Assembly: GCF_018223745.1 (NCBI RefSeq)
Contig: NZ_CP073653.1
Location: 549,001 to 613,000, forward strand
Direction: 5' to 3'
Length of the DNA: 64,000 bases
Origin: Clostridium beijerinckii
GTDB lineage: Bacteria > Bacillota > Clostridia > Clostridiales > Clostridiaceae
Shown here: positions 8,585 through 17,869 of the stretch, one piece after another
Layout of the letters: each line of letters starts with the position of its first letter
Position numbering within the stretch: position 1 is the first letter of the stretch
Notes under the pieces: model-generated
Seen by the model: the letters and a program-made list of their open reading frames with translations, nothing else
The model's database searches: none
What the model was told of the DNA's origin: nothing
Position numbers and translations under genes: made by a program

Positions 8585-9259
8585 ATGAGATACACAAGAT
8601 ATGAATATAAAAAATCAGGCAGGATGAAATTCTTATGTAGTGTTGTCGTTATCGTTGGGATATCTATAGTTGGAGGAGTGTTTATTAGCAATGTTATCTT
8701 TGATGGGAAGAGTGTACAAAACGTAGGCATAAATAGTTCAAAATCTTCAACTCAAGGTGACTATAACGGTACAATAAAAAATATCATCGCACTGCAATGT
8801 GGTTATTATTCAAAAGAGGAGAATGCAAAAGAGTCGCTATCTGCAATATCAAAATACTGTCAGCCATTTATAGTAGAAGATGATGGTAAATATAGAGTTT
8901 TAGCAGGAATATATAATGAGGAAGATGGCTTAAAAAAGATAGAAGAATTCAAGTCCAATAATATTGATGTCGCTAAAATTAGTTTAGGTGCTTCTAGTGA
9001 TGACTTGGAAAATAAAAAGCTCATAGAAATTATGAATGGATTTTTGACAATTGTGAATAAGTTACAAGATAATCAGGTGAAAAGTATAAAAACAGCAGAA
9101 TTTAAAGCCTGGACGGATGGAATTGTAAATGAAGGAAGCACAGCCAAATCAAATAAGATAAGCCAATTATATGATTATGTAAAAAATCTGCCTGATGAAA
9201 TGGATAAAACGAACAGTAGCAATGATATGCAGGAGTTATATAAACTTATTAAAAACTGA
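8585..9259 (+). CDS. SPOR-domain membrane protein
   Basis: ATG 8585 is chosen because the GGGGGGAG ribosome site lies just before it; an upstream in-frame ATG at 8564 precedes that site. The 224-residue product has a short basic N-terminus, one membrane segment (about residues 16-37) and an extracytoplasmic SPOR-like domain (about 60-115: IIALQCGYYSKEENAKESLS to NIDVAKISLG), then a helical tail. SPOR domains bind denuded glycan strands at division sites, so the protein probably acts at the septum or in peptidoglycan remodelling. It sits just before the maf-radC-mre division and shape block but ends in its own terminator. Confidence 0.83.
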   Translation: MRYTRYEYKKSGRMKFLCSVVVIVGISIVGGVFISNVIFDGKSVQNVGINSSKSSTQGDYNGTIKNIIALQCGYYSKEENAKESLSAISKYCQPFIVEDDGKYRVLAGIYNEEDGLKKIEEFKSNNIDVAKISLGASSDDLENKKLIEIMNGFLTIVNKLQDNQVKSIKTAEFKAWTDGIVNEGSTAKSNKISQLYDYVKNLPDEMDKTNSSNDMQELYKLIKN

Positions 9260-9361
9260 AAGATTTAGTTAATAATTATTACAACAAAATTACATTTATA
9301 TAAAAAAACTTATAACTTAATATAACACACTTGTTTAAGAACATCTTAAATGATAAACTAT

Positions 9362-9403
9362 AAGGTGTAGAAATGGTAGAATATCATTTCTACACCTTTA
9401 AAA
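9362..9403 (+). terminator. Terminator of the SPOR-domain gene
   Basis: Arms 9362-9375 and 9385-9398 are a perfect 14-bp stem with a 9-nt loop. The T run after it is short (TTTAAAATTT). Confidence 0.75.
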
Positions 9404-9553
9404 TTTAATAGTTTTTGGTTAAAAAATTAACATGTCTACAATATATATTATTTGTCAATGATATATAATAAGGTACATTCAAAGAATGGGAGATCATTAT
9501 GCTCGCCTATTATTTTTCATGTGCCAAAATTCTTTATTTTAGGATGTGAATAT

Positions 9554-10120
9554 ATGAAAGTAATATTAGCTTCTGCTTCAGAAAGACGACAAGAACTCTT
9601 AAGTAGATTAATTAAGAATTTTGATGTTATTGTCAGTAATTTTGATGAGAGTAAAGTTATTTTTGAGGGCTCTATAGATAGATATGTTAAAGACATAGCT
9701 TTAGGAAAGGCACTGAATGTTAAGAATAAGCTAGATGAGGATGCGATTATAATTTCAGCTGATACTGTAGTCACCATAGACAATATGATACTAGGAAAAC
9801 CAAGAGATGAAGAAGATGCTTTTAATATTATAAAATCACTTCAAGGTAGAAAACATTTGGTTTATTCTGGTGTTGTTGTGATTAATACAGCTAAAAATTT
9901 GACGATTCAAGAGAGTTTATCTACTGAAGTTACTTTTTCTGAAATAAGCGACGATGAAATATTAGAATACATAAAAACTGGTGAGCCTTTAGATAAAGCT
10001 GGCGCTTATGGAATCCAGGGGATAGGTGGAATATTTGTTGAAGAGATAAGAGGATGTTATTACAACGTTGTTGGACTGCCACTGAATAAGCTAAAGTTTA
10101 TGCTTAAAGAGATACAATAA
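9554..10120 (+). CDS. maf: Maf family nucleotide pyrophosphatase
   Basis: 188 residues starting MKVILASASERRQELLSRL, the nucleotide-binding signature of Maf, with SADTVVTIDNMILGKP and the ending AGAYGIQGIGGIFVEEIRGCYYNVVGLPL. Maf proteins hydrolyse dTTP/UTP or modified nucleotides to monophosphates (house-cleaning), and are linked to septum formation in Bacillus. ATG 9554 is preferred over an upstream in-frame start at 9452 because it gives the canonical N-terminus and follows AGGATGTG. It leads a run of maf-radC-mreBCD-PBP2, the same order as in Bacillus. Confidence 0.95.
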   Translation: MKVILASASERRQELLSRLIKNFDVIVSNFDESKVIFEGSIDRYVKDIALGKALNVKNKLDEDAIIISADTVVTIDNMILGKPRDEEDAFNIIKSLQGRKHLVYSGVVVINTAKNLTIQESLSTEVTFSEISDDEILEYIKTGEPLDKAGAYGIQGIGGIFVEEIRGCYYNVVGLPLNKLKFMLKEIQ

Positions 10121-10171
10121 TTATATTTTAGGGATAGAGGGGAAATCATATATTTGGAGGTAATATATTAT

Positions 10172-10861
10172 ATGGAAAGTAGCCTTAAAATCAAAGATAT
10201 ACCACAAAATGAACGACCTAAAGAGAAATTATTAACTTATGGAGCAGAATCTTTAAGTAATTCGGAATTATTAGCAATAATAATTAGGACTGGAACACAA
10301 GGAGAGAATGTTCTTCAATTGTGTAGCAGGCTTTTATCTGAGCTAGAAGGGCTAAATGGTATTTTAGATGCAAGTTTTGATGATATAGTATCTATAAAAG
10401 GTATTAAACAAGGAAAAGCTTCACAAATTTTAGCTTTAGCTGAGCTTTTTAAGAGATTTAGAACATTGAAAGCAATAAATAATGACATCAAAATAACTTC
10501 ACCAAAAGACTTATCAAGTCTTCTCATGGGAGAAATGAACGAATTAAATCAAGAAGTATTAAAAGTTGTCTTATTAAATACCAAGAATATAGTTGTTGGT
10601 ATTAAAGATGTTTTTAAGGGTAGTTTAAATACGTCGGTTGTGCATCCGAGAGAAATTTTTAAGCAAGCTATAAGTAAGAATAGCGCATCGATAATTATAT
10701 GTCATAATCATCCGTCAGGCGATCCGACGCCTAGCAGAGAAGACATAAATATAACACTAAGAATTAAAGAATGTGGAAATATTATAGGAATTCAATTAGT
10801 AGACCATATTATAATAGGAAATAATAAATTTGTTAGCCTCAAAGAAAGAGGACTAATATAG
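10172..10861 (+). CDS. radC: RadC family JAB/MPN-domain protein
   Basis: 229 residues with an N-terminal helix-hairpin-helix-like part (NSELLAIIIRTGTQG, SIKGIKQGKASQILALAEL) and a C-terminal JAB/MPN metalloprotease-like domain carrying the zinc motif ICHNHPSGDPTPSREDI (His178, His180, Asp191). Despite the name, a DNA repair role for RadC is not supported in Bacillus; its real function is unsettled. GGAGG at 10156-10160 precedes ATG 10172, while the in-frame TTG at 10154 overlaps that site. It lies between maf and mreB, a conserved position. Confidence 0.95.
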   Translation: MESSLKIKDIPQNERPKEKLLTYGAESLSNSELLAIIIRTGTQGENVLQLCSRLLSELEGLNGILDASFDDIVSIKGIKQGKASQILALAELFKRFRTLKAINNDIKITSPKDLSSLLMGEMNELNQEVLKVVLLNTKNIVVGIKDVFKGSLNTSVVHPREIFKQAISKNSASIIICHNHPSGDPTPSREDINITLRIKECGNIIGIQLVDHIIIGNNKFVSLKERGLI

Positions 10862-10881
10862 AATTGGAAGGGGAAAAATAA

Positions 10882-11898
10882 ATGGGATTTTTTGGATCAG
10901 GAAAAGATATGGGGATAGATTTGGGAACTGCAAACACCCTAGTATTTGTAAAAGGTAAAGGAATAGTTTTAAGAGAACCATCTGTTGTTGCAATGAACAC
11001 TATGACTAAAAAGACATTAGCGGTTGGATCAGAAGCTAAGCTTATGATTGGTAGAACCCCAGGAAATATAGTAGCTATAAGACCATTAAAAGATGGAGTA
11101 ATTGCAGATTTTGATACAGCTCAAACAATGATGAAAAGTCTAATAGAAAAAGTATCAACTAAGAATGCATTTAAAAATCCAAGAATAATAGTTTGTTATC
11201 CATCAGGAGTTACAGAAGTTGAGAAAAGAGCTATCGAAGAAGCTACAAAACTTTCAGGAGCTAGAGATGTTATTTTAATGGAAGAACCAATGGCAGCAGC
11301 AATTGGAGCAGGGCTTCCAGTAAGCGAACCAACAGGAAGTATGATAGTTGATATTGGCGGTGGAACAACAGAAGTTGCTATTATTTCATTAGGTGGTATA
11401 GTAACTAGTAAGTCACTTAGAATAGCTGGTGATGAGTTAGATCAATCAATAATATCTTATATTAAAAAAGAATTTAACTTAATGGTTGGAGAAAGAACAG
11501 CTGAACAAGTTAAAATGGAAATAGGTTCAGCTTATAGGACTTCAGATGAAGAAACAGTCATGGAGATTAAAGGAAGAGATATGATTACTGGGCTTCCAAA
11601 GATTGTTGAAATTTCAGAAACTCAAGTTAGAGAAGCTTTAAAAGAACCAGTATATGCTATTATAGAATCAATTAAGACAACATTGGAAAAGACTCCACCA
11701 GAACTTTCAGCAGATATTATGGAAAAAGGTATAATGTTAGCAGGTGGCGGGGCATATCTAAAAGGATTAGATATACTTATAAATAAAGAAACAAACATGC
11801 CTGTACATATTGCGGAGGCACCTCTTGATTGCGTAGTACTTGGAGCAGGGAAGGCACTAGAAGATTTTGATAAAATTAGCAGAGATCAAAGAGGTTAA
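10882..11898 (+). CDS. mreB: Rod-shape actin homologue MreB
   Basis: 338-residue bacterial actin that polymerises under the membrane and guides lateral wall synthesis. The ATPase signatures are clear: [19 protein letters not shown] (phosphate 1), [18 protein letters not shown] (phosphate 2) and [15 protein letters not shown] (adenosine). Length is standard. The AAGGGGAAAA ribosome site precedes the ATG. It is followed after 2 bp by mreC, so mreBCD and PBP2 are one operon in the classical order. No frameshift or odd composition is seen. Confidence 0.98.
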   Translation: MGFFGSGKDMGIDLGTANTLVFVKGKGIVLREPSVVAMNTMTKKTLAVGSEAKLMIGRTPGNIVAIRPLKDGVIADFDTAQTMMKSLIEKVSTKNAFKNPRIIVCYPSGVTEVEKRAIEEATKLSGARDVILMEEPMAAAIGAGLPVSEPTGSMIVDIGGGTTEVAIISLGGIVTSKSLRIAGDELDQSIISYIKKEFNLMVGERTAEQVKMEIGSAYRTSDEETVMEIKGRDMITGLPKIVEISETQVREALKEPVYAIIESIKTTLEKTPPELSADIMEKGIMLAGGGAYLKGLDILINKETNMPVHIAEAPLDCVVLGAGKALEDFDKISRDQRG

Positions 11899-11900
11899 AT

Positions 11901-12749
11901 ATGAAGCTTCTTAAGAATAAACTGGCAGTAACTATTATAGTACTGTCAGTTAGCTTTTTAGGGTTAATAGTTTATACAGTTAGAAAGGAAAATAGAAGTA
12001 TTATTGAAAGTGGTGCCGGTAGTACTTTAAATCCAGTGCAAAGTCTCTTATATTCAGGAACTAGTAGGATTAAAGAGACCTTAGATTTTTTCTTGAATTT
12101 TTCAGAAGTAAAAGCGCAAAATAAAGAATTAATTAAAGAAAATCAAGAACTTGAAAATGAGTTGGCTAGTTATTCAGATTTAAAAGAAGAAAATGATAGA
12201 TTAAGACAAGTGTTGAATTTTCAGGAAGAAAGAAACAATTATAACTATGTAGCATGTGATATTATAGGATATAGTGGTGGAAACTTTTTAGATGGTTATG
12301 TGGTAAATAAAGGAAAAAATGACAATATACAAAAGGGTATGATTGTTATAGCGGCTCAAGGGCTAGTGGGACAAGTAACCAGTGTTGGGAGTAATTGGTG
12401 CATAGTTCAATCTCTGATTAATGAAAATATAGCAGTAAGTGTTATGGATCAAAGTACTAGAGATGCTACAGGTTATATAAAAGGTTTCAAAGATAGTACG
12501 GGAGAAAACTTAGCTAAGGTATATGATCTTCCAATGAATTCAGATGTTAAGGAAGGCGATGTAATAATGACATCTGGAGTAGGAATGCTTTATCCAAAGG
12601 AAATTAGAATTGGTGAAGTAATTTCAGTAGAAGAAGATAAAGTAAAAGTAATGAAGAATGCAGTTGTAAAACCATATGTAGATTTTAATAAGTTAGAAGA
12701 ATTATTTATTGTCTCTCCAAAGGATACGAGAGAAATTAAATATAATTAG
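11901..12749 (+). CDS. mreC: Rod-shape protein MreC
   Basis: 282 residues: an N-terminal membrane helix (about 7-27), a coiled coil (about 75-105, with AQNKELIKENQELENELAS) and the extracytoplasmic beta-barrel domain (GYVVNKGKNDNIQKGMIV, GLVGQVTSVGSNWCIV, VITSGVGMLYPKEIRIGEV-like). MreC links MreB, MreD and the PBP2/RodA synthase outside the membrane. It starts 2 bp after the mreB stop and ends 9 bp before mreD. Confidence 0.96.
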   Translation: MKLLKNKLAVTIIVLSVSFLGLIVYTVRKENRSIIESGAGSTLNPVQSLLYSGTSRIKETLDFFLNFSEVKAQNKELIKENQELENELASYSDLKEENDRLRQVLNFQEERNNYNYVACDIIGYSGGNFLDGYVVNKGKNDNIQKGMIVIAAQGLVGQVTSVGSNWCIVQSLINENIAVSVMDQSTRDATGYIKGFKDSTGENLAKVYDLPMNSDVKEGDVIMTSGVGMLYPKEIRIGEVISVEEDKVKVMKNAVVKPYVDFNKLEELFIVSPKDTREIKYN

Positions 12750-12758
12750 AGGTTTATA

Positions 12759-13250
12759 ATGGAAAAATTAATTATTATTTTGATTTCTATAGGATTGGTT
12801 ATATTAGATAACTCACTAATTCCGTTTTTTTCAATAAAAGGAGCATATCCCAGTTTGCTGTTTACTTTCGCTATAGCTTATTCATTAGTCAATAAGAAAG
12901 AACGAGCTGTATTTATGGGTGTTATGAGTGGGATACTTCAAGATATTTTCTTTTTTAATGGTTTTGGTGTAAATTCATTATTGAATTTATTTCTATGTCT
13001 TCTGGCAAGTTTTATTGGAGCAGGAATAATAAAGACTAAGAGACTGATACCTGTGATCTCGGCTTTTTTTATAACAATAATTAAATACGCAGGAGTTATG
13101 TTGATATTTAATTTTTTTAATATTGAAATACAATTTTCTAAAAGTATCATTATGGGGGTATACAACGGAGTAATAATGTTTTTTGTGTATAAATTAGTAA
13201 TGAATGTTTATGATGATGAGTATTCAAAGCAAAGATGGAGGTTTAGATGA
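12759..13250 (+). CDS. mreD: Rod-shape membrane protein MreD
   Basis: 163 residues, almost wholly hydrophobic, with about five membrane segments and the motif GILQDIFFFNGFGVNSLLNL that is typical of MreD. It is part of the elongasome membrane complex. GAGG precedes the ATG closely. Its stop overlaps the start of the PBP2 gene (ATGA), so the two are translationally coupled. Confidence 0.93.
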   Translation: MEKLIIILISIGLVILDNSLIPFFSIKGAYPSLLFTFAIAYSLVNKKERAVFMGVMSGILQDIFFFNGFGVNSLLNLFLCLLASFIGAGIIKTKRLIPVISAFFITIIKYAGVMLIFNFFNIEIQFSKSIIMGVYNGVIMFFVYKLVMNVYDDEYSKQRWRFR

Positions 13251-16159
13251 TAGTAAATAAACCAACTAATAAAAAGAAAAAGAAGATTTCTAGATATACA
13301 GTTTTATCTATAATTATGATAGCTATATTTTCAGTGATCATTCTAAAATTGTTATATATTCAAGTATTTAATTATGATGAATATAAGGATAAAGCAGATG
13401 TAACATCAACAAGATTTATATCAGAAAAAGCCCCAAGGGGTAAAATATATGATGACAAAGGAAATGTTTTAGCAACTAATATTCAAACATACACTATTAC
13501 ATATACGGAAACAAAAGATGCTGATAAACAGTTTTATATAACTATGAAAGAACTTTTTAAAATATTGGATGAAAATGGAGAAAGCATTCAGGATTCGTTA
13601 CCTTTAAAAATTGATGGTAATAATAATATATATTTTGAGTATAAAACTAATGAGAAACAATCCCAAAATATAGAGGAATTGAGATTTAAAAAGGATAGGG
13701 GACTGAATGACACTCTAAAAAACAAAATGTTCAAGGATGTTGAAGAATTATCGGATGAACAAAATGCAAAACTAGATGAAGAACTTCTGAAAATAACTCC
13801 TGACGATGCATTTTATGCATTAGTTAAATCGTATAATTTAATTGGCCTTGTAGACCCAGATTATGACTCAAAAGAAAAGAAGAATGTCTATTCTAAAATG
13901 GAAGGCAAGGATTTAACAGATATGATTTTAAAAGAAGGGTATTCTTTAAATGATATTAGAAAATTTATGCTTGTAAAAGATGCTATAAAAATGCAAAGTT
14001 TTAAAGGATATAAATCAGTAACTATTGCAGAGAATATTAAGAAAGATACTTCATTAGTAGTAATGCAAAAGAAATATGATTTGCCAGGAATAAATGTGAG
14101 TTCGGCACCCATAAGATCATATCCATATAATAATTTAGCATCTTCAGTTTTAGGATATGTATCTTCAATTAATGATACACAAAAATCAGCGTATGAACTT
14201 AAAGGGTATGATGTTTCATCAGATTATGTAGGAAAGTCTGGAATAGAATCGGCTTTCGAAGAACAATTAAAAGGAGTTAAGGGTGGAACAACTGTTAAAG
14301 TTAACTCTAAAGGAAGCGTTTCGCAAGAGCTATTTAAACTTGAACCGTATCCAGGAAATGATGTGCATCTTACAATAGATAGAGATATTCAATATGCAGC
14401 AGATCAAGCATTAGCAGATAAAATTGCTGATATGCAGGCTACCGGAAGAGATGATAAAGGAAATAGACTATTGAATGCAACCAGAGGTGCATTGGTAGCA
14501 GTTGAAGTTAAAACTGGAAGGGTATTAGCTTTAACAAGTTATCCTAATTTGAATCCAAATTTATTTACAGTTCCAGGACAGTTAACTCCTGAGCAGTATC
14601 AGGATTATTTTAATCCTGATTTGGAAAAGTTTGGACAGGAATTTATTAAAAGAATGGGTATTAATAAAACTGTTGATTATTTATTTCCTAAATTAAATAA
14701 TGGAACTAGATGGGATAAATTTGATTTATATCCAAAAGCAACGTTTAATTATGCAACTCAGTCACTAATTCCACCTGGTTCTACATTTAAGCCACTTACA
14801 GCTATTGCAGGTTTAGAGTCGGGAGCAATTAGTCCAGGTACAATTATAAATGATACTGGAAGTTTTAATACTCACCCAGAAATTTTTGGTTCGGCTTTTA
14901 ACCCAGGAGGACTAGAAGCTGCACAAGGACCAATAGGTTTAACGAAAGCTATTGCACAATCGATTAACTTTTATTTTTATGAAACTGCTACTCAGATGTA
15001 TATAAATGCAGGTGGTTTGAGCAAAAATGTTGAAGATAAAGCTAGAGCTTTAAATTCCATAGCAAACTATGCTTGGCAGTTTGGATTGGGGATTGATCCT
15101 AATAGTAATGCTAAGCAATCGACAGGAATAGAAATAGGAGAAAACTTTGGTCAAACTTATAATTTTACATCATGGAGAAATACTGTGCTACAGATGTCTA
15201 CAGATAATATAATTAATTTTCTAGATAGCGGAAATTATAATAATACAATATATTTTACTCCAATTAATATAAGGGATAAAGAAGATGACAATGATGAAGT
15301 TAGGAAGTCTAAGAAAGCTATAAAAGATAAAGTTAAAGATACAATAAATAAAGATGTTGATGATCCAACAGCGGTTGGTCATGATGCATTTGCTAAAGAT
15401 ATTAGGAAAGATGTATTAAATTTGATGAATAATTCAGATGAGTACAAAGCGAGTATTGCAGGAAGAAATATAAATTTAGATGCTCAAGCAACGTCAATAT
15501 CTCAAGCCTTAGCTCAATTTGCAGCTAATGATCAGCCAGGACAAGTAAGGTCACCAGGATCCCTTGTTTCAGCATCAATAGGTCAGGGTATGAATAACTT
15601 TACTCCATTACAATTGGCATCGTATATCTCAACTTTTGCAAATGGGGGAACAAGATATAAGATTCATTTAGTAGATAAGATTACAGATGGTGATGGAAAT
15701 GTAGTTCAAGAGTTTAAACCAGAAGTTTTAAATACAGTTAAAATATCAAAAGAGACTCAGGATGCCGTTAAACAAGGAATGACAGCGGTTAACCAAGAAG
15801 CAGATGGTACAGGTAGTTCTACATTTTTAGGATATCCAATACCAACAGCTGGTAAGACTGGTACAGCCGATGTTTCAGATGATCAATTAGAAAAAGGAAG
15901 GGAACCTTACGCAACATATGTCAGTTTTGCACCAGCAAATGATCCACAGATAGCTGTAGCAGCAGTAGTATTTGATGGAGGCCATGGAAGTAGTATTGCG
16001 CCAGTGGTAAGGGCGGTTTATGATGCTTATTTCAAGGATCAATTAAAGAATGACACACAGTATACTTCATCATCAGAGACATGGAAAAAATATGTTTTAG
16101 GTAATCCGTATAACCAAGAAGCAAATGCTTCACAGGCGAATACAAATAAAACTCATTAA
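13247..16159 (+). CDS. mrdA: Penicillin-binding protein 2 (elongation transpeptidase)
   Basis: 970-residue class B PBP: a short cytoplasmic tail, one membrane helix (about 20-42), the pedestal or dimerisation domain (EKAPRGKIYDDKGNVLATN) and the transpeptidase domain with SxxK in PPGSTFKPLTA (near residue 511), SxN in AQSINFYFYE (near 570) and KTG in TAGKTGTADVS (near 868). It cross-links lateral wall peptidoglycan with RodA and MreBCD. It is far longer than the roughly 600-700 residues usual for the family. Extra sequence lies in the pedestal (about 105-260) and as a charged helical insert between the SxN and KTG motifs (about 675-770). GGAGG precedes ATG 13247, which overlaps the mreD stop. 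A long hairpin terminator follows. Confidence 0.96.
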   Translation: MIVNKPTNKKKKKISRYTVLSIIMIAIFSVIILKLLYIQVFNYDEYKDKADVTSTRFISEKAPRGKIYDDKGNVLATNIQTYTITYTETKDADKQFYITMKELFKILDENGESIQDSLPLKIDGNNNIYFEYKTNEKQSQNIEELRFKKDRGLNDTLKNKMFKDVEELSDEQNAKLDEELLKITPDDAFYALVKSYNLIGLVDPDYDSKEKKNVYSKMEGKDLTDMILKEGYSLNDIRKFMLVKDAIKMQSFKGYKSVTIAENIKKDTSLVVMQKKYDLPGINVSSAPIRSYPYNNLASSVLGYVSSINDTQKSAYELKGYDVSSDYVGKSGIESAFEEQLKGVKGGTTVKVNSKGSVSQELFKLEPYPGNDVHLTIDRDIQYAADQALADKIADMQATGRDDKGNRLLNATRGALVAVEVKTGRVLALTSYPNLNPNLFTVPGQLTPEQYQDYFNPDLEKFGQEFIKRMGINKTVDYLFPKLNNGTRWDKFDLYPKATFNYATQSLIPPGSTFKPLTAIAGLESGAISPGTIINDTGSFNTHPEIFGSAFNPGGLEAAQGPIGLTKAIAQSINFYFYETATQMYINAGGLSKNVEDKARALNSIANYAWQFGLGIDPNSNAKQSTGIEIGENFGQTYNFTSWRNTVLQMSTDNIINFLDSGNYNNTIYFTPINIRDKEDDNDEVRKSKKAIKDKVKDTINKDVDDPTAVGHDAFAKDIRKDVLNLMNNSDEYKASIAGRNINLDAQATSISQALAQFAANDQPGQVRSPGSLVSASIGQGMNNFTPLQLASYISTFANGGTRYKIHLVDKITDGDGNVVQEFKPEVLNTVKISKETQDAVKQGMTAVNQEADGTGSSTFLGYPIPTAGKTGTADVSDDQLEKGREPYATYVSFAPANDPQIAVAAVVFDGGHGSSIAPVVRAVYDAYFKDQLKNDTQYTSSSETWKKYVLGNPYNQEANASQANTNKTH

Positions 16160-16220
16160 TAAAAATTTATAATAGAGACTTTGTATTTAAATATAAATTG
16201 ATAAAAATTAATTAATTTGT

Positions 16221-16283
16221 AAGGTATCTATATTAGGTATGCAATTATAAAAATTGCATACCTAATTATAGATACCTTTTTAT
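16221..16283 (+). terminator. Terminator of the mre/PBP2 operon
   Basis: Arms 16221-16246 and 16252-16278 form a 26-bp stem with a single bulged A and a 5-nt loop, followed by a T run. Confidence 0.9.
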
Positions 16284-16309
16284 AAAAATTTAGATTTAGT
16301 GAGGGAAAA

Positions 16310-16990
16310 ATGAAATATAATAATATTCTGAAAGGAAAATTTATCTCAAGACCAAATAGATTTATAGCTTATGTTGAAATTGATGGCAATGAAGAAGTCT
16401 GCCATGTAAAAAATACTGGAAGATGCAAGGAACTTTTGACATCTAATGCGACAGTATTTATTCAAAAAAATGATAATCCAAAAAGGAAAACCAAGTTTTC
16501 TCTTATAGGCGTTATAAAAGGAGACAGAATGATCAATATGGATTCTCAAGTAACTAATAAGGTTGTTCATGAATGGATATTAAAAGGGAACCTCTTAAAA
16601 GATGTGACTTTAATAAAACCAGAAACTAAATATAAGAATTCAAGGTTTGACTTTTATGTTGAGACAAAGCATCAGAAAATTTTTATAGAGGTAAAAGGGG
16701 TGACTTTAGAGAATAATGGAATTGTAAAGTTTCCTGATGCACCTACAGAAAGAGGTGTTAAACATCTTAGAGAGCTCATTGATTGCGTTAGAGAAGGGTA
16801 TGATGCTTACGTAATATTTGTAATACAAATGAAAGATGTTGTTCATTTTGAACCTAATGTAGAGACTCATAAGGAATTTGGAGATACACTAAAATATGCA
16901 AAAGAGAATGGTGTAAATATAGTTGCAGTAGACTGTTTAGTAGATGAAGACAGTATTAATATAAGGGATTATGTTGATGTAATATTATAG
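16310..16990 (+). CDS. sfsA: SfsA family protein (DNA/RNA nuclease-like)
   Basis: 226 residues with the family signature: KGKFISRPNRFIAYVEIDG at the N-terminus (OB-like part), HVKNTGRCKELL, then a PD-(D/E)xK-like core with SRFDFYVE and IFIEVKGVTLENNGIVKFPDAPTERGVKHLREL. SfsA was named for stimulating maltose fermentation in E. coli, but the fold suggests a nuclease or nucleic-acid-binding role. It is a single gene with GAGGG before the ATG. Family assignment is sure; function is not. Confidence 0.95.
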   Translation: MKYNNILKGKFISRPNRFIAYVEIDGNEEVCHVKNTGRCKELLTSNATVFIQKNDNPKRKTKFSLIGVIKGDRMINMDSQVTNKVVHEWILKGNLLKDVTLIKPETKYKNSRFDFYVETKHQKIFIEVKGVTLENNGIVKFPDAPTERGVKHLRELIDCVREGYDAYVIFVIQMKDVVHFEPNVETHKEFGDTLKYAKENGVNIVAVDCLVDEDSINIRDYVDVIL

Positions 16991-17189
16991 TGTGATAGCT
17001 GTTCAATGCTTTGGTATATACAATGCATATTATCAAATTTTGATGTTTTATATGCTTTTGTAAAATTTAATCAAAAATTAGTGAAACATATATACAAAAA
17101 TAGTCAGTATAATGATATAATTTTAGAGAGGTTGCCATTTTCAAAACAATTTAACTATTTTAACCTGCAAAATTCATTGGAGGGAATGA

Positions 17190-17849
17190 ATGTATAATAA
17201 TGATGGTATTTTAATAAAGGGAAATAAAGATGGAATAAATACAACTATCAATATGAATAAATTTGCTTGTTTTGATGATATGCTTGTATTACTAATAAAG
17301 AAACTTTCTAAAGGAAAGCATTTTTATAAAGGGACAACTCTAATATTAAGAATAGATTTAAAATTGGTTAATAAAAAGGAAGTAGGCATTCTTAAAGAAA
17401 AATTATTAACTCAAATTGAATTAAAAGATATTGTTCTAGAGGATATAGAAAAGGAAATTGAGCAGGTGAACGAAAAAGAGGTTAAGGTATTTTCCGGTGT
17501 ATACGAAGGGAAAACTAAATTTATAAGAAAGACAGTTAGAAGCGGAGAATGTATTAATTACCAAGGAAACATAGTTATAGTAGGAGACATAAATAGTGGT
17601 GCAGAAGTATATGCAGCAGGGAATGTAATTGTTTTAGGACGTATAAGGGGTAAAGTGAGCGCTGGGACTAATGGAAATATAAAAGCGGTAATAGCAGCAT
17701 TCCTACTACAACCTGAACTATTAAAAATTGCAAATGTTATAGCTATGTCTCCAGATGATATCGAAAAGCCAAGCTATCCAGAATTAGCAAGAATTAGGGA
17801 TGGGTTGATAATAGTGGAGCCATATTTACCAAATAAATATATATACTAA
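17190..17849 (+). CDS. minC: Septum-site inhibitor MinC
   Basis: 219 residues with an N-terminal MinC-N-like domain (1-100) and the C-terminal right-handed beta-helix domain (RKTVRSGECINYQGNIVIVGDINSGAEVYAAGNVIVLGRIRG, ending in AFLLQPELLKIANVIA). MinC blocks FtsZ assembly away from midcell when bound to MinD. GGAGGG at 17179-17184 precedes the ATG. It leads minC-minD-minE; the presence of MinE is the clostridial arrangement, unlike Bacillus, which uses DivIVA. Confidence 0.95.
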   Translation: MYNNDGILIKGNKDGINTTINMNKFACFDDMLVLLIKKLSKGKHFYKGTTLILRIDLKLVNKKEVGILKEKLLTQIELKDIVLEDIEKEIEQVNEKEVKVFSGVYEGKTKFIRKTVRSGECINYQGNIVIVGDINSGAEVYAAGNVIVLGRIRGKVSAGTNGNIKAVIAAFLLQPELLKIANVIAMSPDDIEKPSYPELARIRDGLIIVEPYLPNKYIY

Positions 17850-17869
17850 AACGTCGGAGGGATTTTTTA

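Noticed and set aside
17006-17197. 63-codon open frame before minC
   Set aside because: No ribosome site and no recognisable product; it ends by overlapping the minC ribosome site and start.
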